NCBI RefSeq assembly: GCF_000321225.1
Contig: NW_004450403.1
Coordinates: 1,449,674 to 1,513,673, forward strand
Length of the DNA: 64,000 nt
Reading direction: 5' to 3'
Source: Odobenus rosmarus divergens
Lineage: Eukaryota; Chordata; Mammalia; Carnivora; Odobenidae
The notes below the pieces were generated by a model. That model was not told where the DNA came from. It saw only the letters and a program-made list of their open reading frames with translations, and searched no databases. Position 1 is the first letter of the stretch, and each line of letters starts with the position of its first letter. This document shows, in pieces, positions 56,196 to 64,000 of this stretch. Made by a program: the position numbers and the translations under genes.

Positions 56196-57409
56196 GTTTC
56201 CTAAGGCTGAGACTCCTGAGCTAAGAATAGAGATATTTGAGCTTTAACTGGCATCCTACTGAGAAGTTGAATCAATGATCACTATCTGAGGCCAGGAAAA
56301 GTGTTAGCTGCTGGAATATCATAGAGCTCGGCTTTTGGGTATTTGCGTACTCAAAAAGACTTCATCTTCAGTGACCAGGATGCAAAGAATGTCTGAATAA
56401 TTTTAAACAGGCTTTGGGCATGCTGACAATCAGAAAACATGCAGGTCACCTACTTACCTACTTATGGGGTGGGGTTCTGCATTGTTCTGAGAGAAGAGAC
56501 AGGACATGGAGGCTCTGAGCAGGGCGATGTGAAACCAGGAGGCATGGTTCAGGCCTCGATTGAATAGGTGTGGTCCAAACAAAGCTAGGGGATGTCCTCA
56601 ACCCTAAGCTCAGAACGACTGGATTAAAACCCTTTGTAAATATCTGCAACCAGTGGAGATACTAATGGGATGGAAGGAGGAGAAAATGAAGCAAGACAGA
56701 GGTTTCGAGTCAGTTTTACTAGCTATGGCAGGCAGGGACCAATCATGGGAATGAAAAGCATCTGGAGAACCAAGTGTGGCCCTCTCTCAGCTGGTCCCTA
56801 CAAGGCAGGTGCAGCAGAGAGGCCACCTGTTCCTGAAAGGGGATGTACACTCCCAAGAGGTTGTCCTGGGAGAGAAGCCTTGAAGTTAAGGCAAATACAG
56901 AAATAAATACACGTGCCTGGATATTGAGTGAAGGAAGCTACTCAGAGACAAGACCTAAGAGCTTTGGGAAGTGCACCTTTCGCCCCACACAGTTTACAGG
57001 GGCTGGTAGCAGGTGATTTGGAGTGATGGCACCACCGGGGAAGAAGCAGAGATGGGTATTTCATGGCAGACTGAACCAACAAAAAAAGTAATCTGAACAC
57101 TCAGGAATACTTGGGCAATTTCAAAAAACTATATAGGTGTTCCAGAGTGGAGCACCTGGGCACTTGTATGAGATTCAGTTTGCCCATCTGGCCCCAAGAC
57201 CAAGGAAGTGACTGGCAGGGGGCTTAAATGCCCCTTGGACACCAGATCTGGGGCAGGACTGGCTCTGAGTCAGGGCTGCTATGGTGAGCCCGCCAGGCCA
57301 GGGACCTCCCGGACTGTAGTGGGGGATGTGTTTTGAACAGCGGAGCCCAAGCTTGAATGTCAGAAAAAAAGGAACGGTCTTACGAACAGGCTTCTTCCGA
57401 TATCATGTG
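56196..57409. other. Unique or unresolved repeat DNA, no gene seen
   Basis: No domain in the small frames. Some parts (56500-56650, 57060-57320) have the texture of old LTR sequence, but I cannot name a family. Confidence 0.4.
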
Positions 57410-57610
57410 TGTGACAGTTGCACCCATCACTCTGGCTCACATCCTGCCGTCCAGGACGTCATAGAGCCACACCCACCACAAGGGAAACTGGGAAATGTCG
57501 CCTCATTCCCACCAGCCACATGGCCGGCTGATTATTGGGGTTCTACTATTGTGAGAAAACAGGGGAGTACAAATACTATTGGGGACCAACTAGTCGTCTA
57601 TAGCACAGGT
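57410..57610 (+). mobile_element. Ancient repeat with 'CAAGGGAAACTGGGAAATGT' signature
   Basis: 'cacatcctgccgtccaggacgtcatagagccacacccaccacaagggaaactgggaaatgtcgcctcattcccaccagccacatggccggctgattattggggttctac', 'ttggggaccaactagtcgtctatagcaca' follows a common mammalian interspersed repeat ('tggccacacctagctgcaaggaaggctgggaaatgtagtc', 'gggggacaactagcagtctctgccaca'). Family not resolved. Confidence 0.55.
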
Positions 57611-57887
57611 ACTCTTAGGGTTCCAGAGGGATCAAGTTAAAATTTAGAACATATAAACTGTGAAGATAGAAAACCCACTGAGCACCGTGTTACCTAAGTG
57701 GAACTTTAAGTGATGTATTTGCTAATTTTTACGAAGCCGGCAAATAGCAGTCAGATTGCTTCCTTGAAGTTAATACTTTTCTATTTATAGAAACAGTACC
57801 ATTTCATTATACTTAATTTTGGAAAAAAAATTAAAGGGCAGAAAATCAAATAGAATTAATAGTTATCACACCATCAAAAGGTAACTA
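57611..57887. other. Unique AT-rich DNA
   Basis: No gene or repeat recognised. Confidence 0.45.
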
Positions 57888-57902
57888 CCTCTTTTATGTT
57901 TT

Positions 57903-58074
57903 TTAAATATTTTATTTATTTATTTGATAGAAAGAGAGAGAGAGCATGAATGGGGGGGGCAGGGACAGAGGGAGAGGGAGAAGCAGGCTCCCCACTGAGG
58001 AGATCATGGACCCTGAGATCATGACCTGAGCCGAAGGCAGACACTTAACTGACTGAGCCACCCAGGCGCCCCTC
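57903..58074 (-). mobile_element. Can-SINE (tRNA-Lys derived), minus strand
   Basis: AAATATTTTATTTATTTATT tail, GAAAGAGAGAGAGAGCATGA linker with a G run, 'gaccctgagatcatgacctgagccgaaggcagacac', ACTGAGCCACCCAGGCGCCC head. About 25 bp of the middle (the CGGGGCTCGATCCCAG region, holding the B-box) is missing or altered. Target-site duplication CTCTTTTATGTTT at about 57890-57902 and 58074-58086. Confidence 0.95.
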
Positions 58075-58086
58075 TCTTTTATGTTT

Positions 58087-58837
58087 GTACATATTCTTCC
58101 TGTATGCTCTGTAGATCTATATCTGACATATCATGCTTATAAGAGAATCATACTGCATAGGCTATCTTATAACAGAATTTTTTCCCCATTTTAATAATTT
58201 TATCAGTGTCTTTACTCCTGACTATGTCCTAAGATTTCGTTCTTTCTCTGATAAAACCTAATCAAGAGAAGAGAGAGAAACAGGCAGCTTACTGTGCATG
58301 CTCTCCTGAGTGCCTCTGAGACAAGGAGAAGGTCTCAAAAAAGCCTGGAGAAGGAAAGCACGACAGTCCCTCCAGGCGCCGACATGGTATGGACTGAGTC
58401 AGCAAGCCCAATCTGCCCACACAGCTCCCGTCAGTCAGGCCCAGACGGGCCTTTTCCTCCAATGCTGGTAACAATTGCTGCAGGAGGTAAGGTGCAGAAT
58501 GAAAGCATTATCTCTGCCCCCCAGCGTTCTGTGTTTATAGATACACGTGCAGGTGGAAAGGGGGCCACAGCATCTTCATTGTTATCAAAACCCTGGTAGG
58601 CTGTGACACGTGCCTCAGGTCCACAGAAACGACCTCGTCTGCGCCAGCCACTCCCCTGAGCCCCTGAGCTCCCCTCTCTATAGGGTGCCTCATCCAAGTC
58701 CAAGTGGAGTGTGGTGGTGAGGTGGGTGCAGGGGCGCCTGAAGGACAGGCACAGCCTCCTGGTTTGAACTTTAATTTGTATTGGAAATTACATCTCCCAA
58801 GGTCAGCTTTTCCTTGGGCCCTAGATTAGTTTTAGGG
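58087..58837. other. Unique DNA, no gene seen
   Basis: Short overlapping frames on both strands at 58289-58703. No repeat recognised. Confidence 0.45.
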
Positions 58838-58888
58838 GTGTGTGTGTGTGTGAGTGTGAGTATGTGTGCATGCATACACGTGTGTATG
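58838..58888. repeat. (TG)n microsatellite, imperfect
   Basis: GTGTGTGTGTGTGTGAGTGT, then interrupted TG/CA alternation including TGCATGCATACACGTGTGT. Alternating purine-pyrimidine DNA. Confidence 0.9.
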
Positions 58889-59010
58889 TCTTAGAGGGCA
58901 GACCCAGCTATATAAACATTTTATTGATTCCCAAATCTGTCCTCATTAGGGATAGACACTTTATGGCTAGCAAATGTTCCCTGGGATTTCAGTGTGAATC
59001 AATATTCTTT

Positions 59011-59062
59011 AAACACACACACACACACACACACACCACCTCCTCCTCCTCCTCCTCCTCCC
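59011..59062. repeat. Compound (AC)n-(CCT)n microsatellite
   Basis: About 13 AC units run directly into about nine CCT units, at the left edge of the second CpG island. Confidence 0.95.
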
Positions 59063-59079
59063 TGACATGATAGATCGCA

Positions 59080-59790
59080 GGCTCGACCCAATGCTCGGAA
59101 GGTCAGAGCGCGTTGAGGAACCAATCTTGAGCTGCTCTTTCCCCGAGGTCCCCAGGAGAGCCAGAAGCGGCCTGAACCCTCGCTCATCACGTCTCAGGGT
59201 CTCTTCGCCCCGCAGCCTCCCGGTCCAGCGTGAACCGAAGCAGGCCTCTTTGTTGGGGACGCAGGGCGCTCGGTGCGGGCTGGGGCTGCGCGGGCCGCGG
59301 AGAGAGGAGTCCGGTCCCCGTGCCCCCGCAGGGTGGCCCGCCCGCCAAAGGCTCCCGGGCGCCTGGCCTTAGACCCTCTCAGAAGTGCCATGCGTTCGTA
59401 CAGAGAGGGAGAAAGGCAGCTGGCCTGGGAATTCATCAGCCCCACATGGGTAGGAGATCCATTTAAAAAAGAAAAAATATATATCGCTGATAGCAAACAG
59501 GGCGCGGAAACCCCACATTCTGACGCTTTAAAGAGGAGGTGCCTTCTGCGCAGCGCAGCTCCGTCTGTCGCCCAGGCTTCATTGTCGGGCACCCTCAGTG
59601 CAAGGCAGGGGCAGAGCGCGTCACCCAGCGAGAGTGGCCCCGCCGCAGCCCTGCCCCCCTCTCTGGCCTCCATCCTGCCCGGGGCCGCTGTGTAGGCTGC
59701 GGGGACAGGGGCAGGGCTGGCAGAGGGGAGAGGCACGTCCCGGGGGGCCTTCTGTGGGCCTGTGGCCTGCGGCGTGTGCATGTCTCCAGG
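59080..59790. promoter_or_regulatory. Second CpG island, possible promoter
   Basis: GC-rich, CpG-dense DNA (for example 59267-59370 and 59570-59700) in a CpG-poor setting. An AT-rich patch TTTAAAAAAGAAAAAATATA at about 59462-59481 splits it. A plus frame of 140 codons (59273-59695) and a minus frame of 195 codons (59194-59781) overlap. Neither has a recognisable domain. A GT donor match (ATGGGTAGGAG) lies at about 59447. Role inferred from composition only. Confidence 0.55.
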
Positions 59791-61275
59791 GTTGGGGGTG
59801 AACTCCCAGTGCCTTCATTTTAAATCAAGTGGGCAGCACGGCTTCGCCCCTGAATGTCTCCTGCAAAACCCTTTCTGGCTGCTTCTTGAAAGGAATCCCT
59901 TGCCTTTGCCTCCCAGACTCAGTTAGATGTAAAAATGGTTGTGTGTGTCTCTCTGCTTCAAAAACATACAGAAACACGTGGAAACGTTCCATTTTTCAGC
60001 TCGAAAACCATGTGCACCGAATTTTCACAGACCTGATCTTAATGTAGATAAAAGTGAGAAACCCGGAGGGGGTGCATGCTATAGAGACCCTGCATTGTCT
60101 GCTATAATTTAATCATCGTGGGCTGCAGAATTTCTTTGCATAAATTACAACCACAATGATAGCATCACTTCCACAAAAGGTGGCCTCCAATCGATTCAAC
60201 CCTCCAAGAGGCGGCTGGGTTTTCGCAGCGGAGAAAGGATGTCCTGGGGTCCTACAGAGCTGGCCATGGTACCTGGGGCTCCCCTGGCAGTGGGCCGCAC
60301 CTTGGGCTGTTTGCTGATTCTGCTGATTTGCCGTCGCTTCTTGGCATTTGCTAACTACTTGGTTTTTATTTTTTCTGGGAATAAAGGGTGAATGGTAATG
60401 GGTACCACCCTCCCACCTGGAGGAGGCACATTTGCGGGGTGAACCCCAGAGTGGAGAAATGGTGGAGGTGACCTTTTCCTACAATGCCTTCCCCGACCTC
60501 CTTTGTCTTTTCCTCTCCTTTCCCCCATCCCTTGGACGAAGATGATTTTTTAATTTTCTACATTTTTAATGCTCTTGGGTCTTCTCATATCCGGAAAAGC
60601 ACAGAATCTGTGCTGCTCTGCATAGTTCTGAGCCATGACCTCCCTTCCCCAGGCCCAAGCCCCCAAGAAGAGAGTCTTCTTCAGGACCCTGGGAGCTTGT
60701 TTTGGAAGCTCTCTATTGAAATGAGGCCGCTAGCCAGCCGTGCATGTCTGCTTTGTGGCGGTCCCAGAGTGCTCGGGACAATCCGTTTGAGAGAAAAGGG
60801 TTGGGAAGATTCTCAGGACAGAGGCAGCTAATTTCCATCCTTGAGGCTTTATCTCACAAAAGACACTTGATGTAAAAAAAAAAAAAAATAAGTCTGTGGA
60901 AAATTTGCTCCCATTTCCAAATGGGTTGCCTTTGGATGAAATAGAATATTTTCATATTTTCTAAGTGGAGTGATGTTTTAGTGCCAAAATCCTCTAAAGA
61001 GAATAAACATCACACCTCACACTTATGTGCAGGACAGCAGGATTATATGGTGAACAATTCCATGGCTGTAGGCATACAGTTGGTGTTTAATACAGGTTAA
61101 ATGAATCAGTGAAAAATAACATTGTCATTGCTGCTCCAAAAAGTAGTGATGATTAATAGATGCAAATTTACAATCCCTTTCATAATCTCAGCATATAAAA
61201 GTCTTATCTGCTCCTTCATCACCATGGAAACCTTTGATATATATTCCTGGGGGCAAAACAGCAGACCAGCCTTCC
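59791..61275. other. Unique DNA with an L2-like end, no gene seen
   Basis: 61050-61110 ('ggctgtaggcatacagttggtgtttaatacaggttaaatgaatcag') resembles an L2 3' terminus. A run of about 15 bp at 60872-60887. The 115-codon frame at 60484-60831 is not recognisable. Confidence 0.45.
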
Positions 61276-61299
61276 TGTGTGTGTGTGTGTGTGTGTGTG
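61276..61299. repeat. (TG)n microsatellite
   Basis: About 12 uninterrupted TG units. Confidence 0.95.
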
Positions 61300-61659
61300 C
61301 ACATGGGAAATGCACCCCTGGCAGCCCTGGGTCTGCAAGGGCTCTTAGTGCATCGTGTGTATTCAAGGGTGGTCATGAGTCAACATGCTCCCATGGCATG
61401 ATATAGGAAACGTCAGATAATGCAGCTTTAGGTCATAAAAGTTTTTCTCTGACTCTGTTTATACGTGTAAATAGGAAGGGGCTGAGTGGGAAAGAATAAT
61501 AACACTATTCTTTGTGACAGTTAAGAAAGACAAGACGTATGTGGACAGCAGACAATTTTTTTTTTCCAATCAGATTATCCCGTTGCCCATTCTCTCACTG
61601 GTCTGGGATGTCAGATTCTGGATGGTTGAAATGAGAGCTGGATCAAGTCCCTGGTGCAA
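61300..61659. other. Unique DNA
   Basis: A T run lies at about 61556-61565. No gene or repeat recognised. Confidence 0.45.
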
Positions 61660-61732
61660 GAGTGTGTGTGCATGAGTGTGTGTGAGTGTGTGTGCACAGC
61701 CGTAGGAGCATGTGAGTGTGTCTGTGCCCAGT
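61660..61732. repeat. Degenerate (TGTGAG)n / TG tract
   Basis: GAGTGTGTGTGCATGAGTGT, GTGTGAGTGTGTGTGCACAG and a later TGTGAGTGTGTCTGTG. Imperfect TG-rich tandem DNA. Confidence 0.85.
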
Positions 61733-62049
61733 AAACTCCATGAGTCTGGCCCTGTGGCTGTGAACAATTACCCAGGAAGTAGCCCCTCTTACCATTTGAA
61801 TAGAAAACCTTGGAAGGAGAACCCAGCCTCAGGGCCCCCGTTGGGGCAGAAAAAAAGGCTTGACCACTCTCAGAAGGTGGCTTGGCTTAATGACATCCGC
61901 CAGTTCTGTTCCTAAGTTTCCATGTTTTAGATCTTCCCCCTCCGTTCCTTAGATTAAGAAAGGAAAACCTATTGAAATGATTCTGTGGGGTTTCTCTTTT
62001 GTTAAAAATAAATCTCATCACTCACAGATCTTGGGCATTAGGGAGAGGT
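61733..62049. other. Unique DNA
   Basis: No gene or repeat recognised. Confidence 0.45.
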
Positions 62050-62275
62050 ACTGCGTCCGGCTTTGGAGCCAGGCAGATCTGCGTGTTCATCCCGATTCAC
62101 CTGACTGCTTGCGCTTGGTCCTTACTACCTCTCTGCTTCTTCAGCCTTCCTAGTGAGAATTTCTTTATCTGCAGGACAGAGGCCATAATGCCCACCTTGC
62201 TGGGTCCTACTACAGAGTGCTGTTTACCTCGGAAAAACACGTGGCATGCAATAGAAGCTTAATGAATAAGTAGGG
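62050..62275 (+). mobile_element. MIR SINE
   Basis: 'ccggctttggagccaggcagatctgcgtgttcatcccgattcacctgactgcttgcgcttggtccttactacctctctgcttcttcagccttcc', 'atttctttatctgcaggacag', 'aatgcccaccttgctgggtcc', 'gcatgcaatagaagcttaatgaataa': near-complete MIR. Confidence 0.9.
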
Positions 62276-62429
62276 ATTATTACTGATATTGTATGTGTGT
62301 ATCAATGTACGTGATGTCCTTAATATTGGCTCAAAGCAAGTACATTCTTCTGGACTACAGATAAAAAGGTCATAAAATCCCAGAGACACACTTCCCCCAA
62401 ACATTCGCAAAGCTTTTAATAAGGAGATA

Positions 62430-62560
62430 ATATAAGAGGGTCTTAGCTCTGCCACTAATTAATTATGTAAACTTAACGAGTTACATCCCCTTCCTGGCTT
62501 TCAGCTGTAAACAGAGCTGTGTTCTAGATGATGCTAACCGGTCACTGCAAGGGGAAGCAG
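62430..62560 (+). mobile_element. MIR SINE
   Basis: GGTCTTAGCTCTGCCACTAA, 'ttaattatgtaaacttaacgagttacatccccttcctggctttcagctgtaaacag' is the MIR core. Confidence 0.75.
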
Positions 62561-64000
62561 CTTTGGTAGGGGCCTCTGAGATGATTCACGCCCACCTCCC
62601 TCCCAGCCGGTTCCTCTAGACCCACTTCTCGCTCATCTCTGGAGCCAGTGGCCCTTCTTTTCATCTTTCCCTTGTCTCCGGGCCGTTGAAGGCAGGTAGT
62701 ATCCTGGTCCTTGGGAGCGGGCAGCCAAGGCTTGGCCTCCCCCAAGGCAGGTCTGGCTCCAGCACACCCACCCCCTGCACTGGGCATGCCCCATCCCTTG
62801 ACTTGGAGCCCCAGGTCTCCACTCTCCTGGTCAGGAGGTCAGGAGTGTGCACCTCCCAGAAACAGCTCCACACTTTCCCAGTTTGTGCCCTGGGAATCAG
62901 CATTCCTCTGCTGACCTTCTGGTTTTGCCCCAAATCCACTCCCTTACCAGATCCTCAAGTTCCACACTCCTAACAGGAGACCACAGACCCCCAGCTTCCT
63001 TCCAGGACCACGTTTCCAAAATATTTTGAATCTGAGCCAAGAAGGACATCCAGCCTGGCAGCAGGGAAGTGGGAGACTGGTCACTCCGAGTAGTGTGCCT
63101 TGGTGCCAAAGGGACGGTCTCCTCCATCTGTAGGGACACAGAAGTTGGATCCCGCATAGAACAAAAGGCAGGCCTGGCAGTGTGAGCCAGGGAGGAAAAG
63201 CCGTCAGTGTAGATGGCAGGACTGAAGGTGACCAGGAGGCTGGGTCCCGGTGATAATTAGAGGTGGCCCGGAGGGCAGCAGCTGAGGCCCCATCTCCGAG
63301 AGCAATTTCAATTGCAGAGTCGGCGCAGAAGGGCCTACTGGCCTGATAGGCATCTCGGCCTGGTCATTTGATCGCAGGGAAATAATAGCCCCAGCCTCAC
63401 TGTGTTAGGCTGTGGTGAGGACAATGACCTGCCGTGAAAGGAGTTAAAAAGATTCCGGGGAAGGGAAAGGCAGGCCTGCATGGTGGCAATTCAAGATCTT
63501 TTGGATGCGGTCAGTTCGTTCTTTAATTAAGCCCCTCTTCTTCAGCTCATCCTGCAGAAATGCACCTGCCTCCCATCTGCCATCCAAAATGGGGAGCGGG
63601 AGAGTGACTTCACACTGTTACTTGCAGAGTTTTGCTTGTGGCCCACGGTGATTTTTCAAGGGAGGCAGCCACAGACTCGCTTGCTCTTTCTTTCTTCCTT
63701 GCTCTGGATGATTCTATGAAAACCACATTAGAAAGTGTGTGGACCAAGCAATTTCCTTTATCAAAGGGAGGAGGTCACAAATAGTATTCATTCCAAGACT
63801 ATCAGGCACACTACCAGCTTCCCATGTGAGGCATGAGCACCAGGGACCCCTTAATTTGCTGAATCTCCATTTCATCCCCCAAGCTGCATCTGTGCCTGAC
63901 AACTGGGGCACAAAATAGTTTCCTCTACCAGAAGATCTGTACTTTCTGCAGCAGCATGTAATAAACAATCGGGTCCATGACATGGGACTGTGTCATTTTC
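62561..64000. other. Unique DNA to window end, no gene seen
   Basis: Overlapping frames of 81-95 codons at 62542-63157 on both strands lack domains. 63375-63455 ('gggaaataatagccccagcctcactgtgttaggctgtggtgagg') may be a MIR 3' piece. Confidence 0.45.

Noticed and set aside
59194..59781. 195-codon minus-strand frame in the second CpG island
   Set aside because: GC-rich DNA lacks stop codons by composition. An overlapping plus frame is also open and no domain is seen.

Overview
This 64 kb window is vertebrate nuclear DNA, almost certainly from a caniform and probably arctoid carnivoran (bear, seal or mustelid side rather than dog). The evidence is the repeat content. There are four lysine-tRNA-derived Can-SINEs with the GGCGCCTGGGTGGCTCAGT head and AAATAAATAAATAAATCTTT tail, one older relative, and several 5'-truncated LINE-1 copies with a carnivore-type 3' UTR, set among MIR, L2, MER5 and other old mammalian repeats. 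The arctoid call is from recalled SINE consensus and was not searched.

I find no protein-coding gene I can support. All open frames are short or lie inside repeats. The longest gap-free one (354 codons, minus strand, 36442 to 35378) is produced by a minisatellite. There is no recognisable exon chain, rRNA or intact tRNA, no CRISPR, and none of the bacterial-style features such as operons or origins. The window is best read as intergenic or deep-intronic DNA from a draft assembly: one run of 438 Ns sits at 14107-14544.

Layout. 0-13 kb is AT-rich with a LINE-1 fragment at the left edge, a Can-SINE at 5.6 kb, a young L1 tail nested in an older L1 tail at 7.5 kb, and several stretches that look like conserved noncoding DNA. 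13.3-14.6 kb is a CpG island running into a purine-rich repeat that brackets the assembly gap. 14.6-35 kb is mixed unique and repeat DNA, with a nest of oppositely oriented LTR-like repeats at 16.5-17.3 kb, SINEs at 21.2 and 30.7 kb, an L1 at 22.1 kb and MER5A at 34.1 kb. 35.39-36.35 kb is the most striking object: a 47-unit, 20-bp minisatellite that leaves all three minus-strand frames open. 36.4-53 kb is GC-richer unique sequence with MIR, L2 and old L1 pieces and a 20-bp perfect palindrome at 40.37 kb. 53-58 kb holds three L1/SINE insertions with readable target-site duplications. 58.8-61.7 kb contains four (TG/CA)n tracts around a second CpG island at about 59.1-59.8 kb. The right end is unremarkable.

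No set of genes works together here. The biology that can be read is the insertion history of retroelements, the growth of tandem repeats, and two GC-rich islands that could be promoters of unseen transcripts. Family names for the oldest repeats are from recall and are marked with lower confidence.
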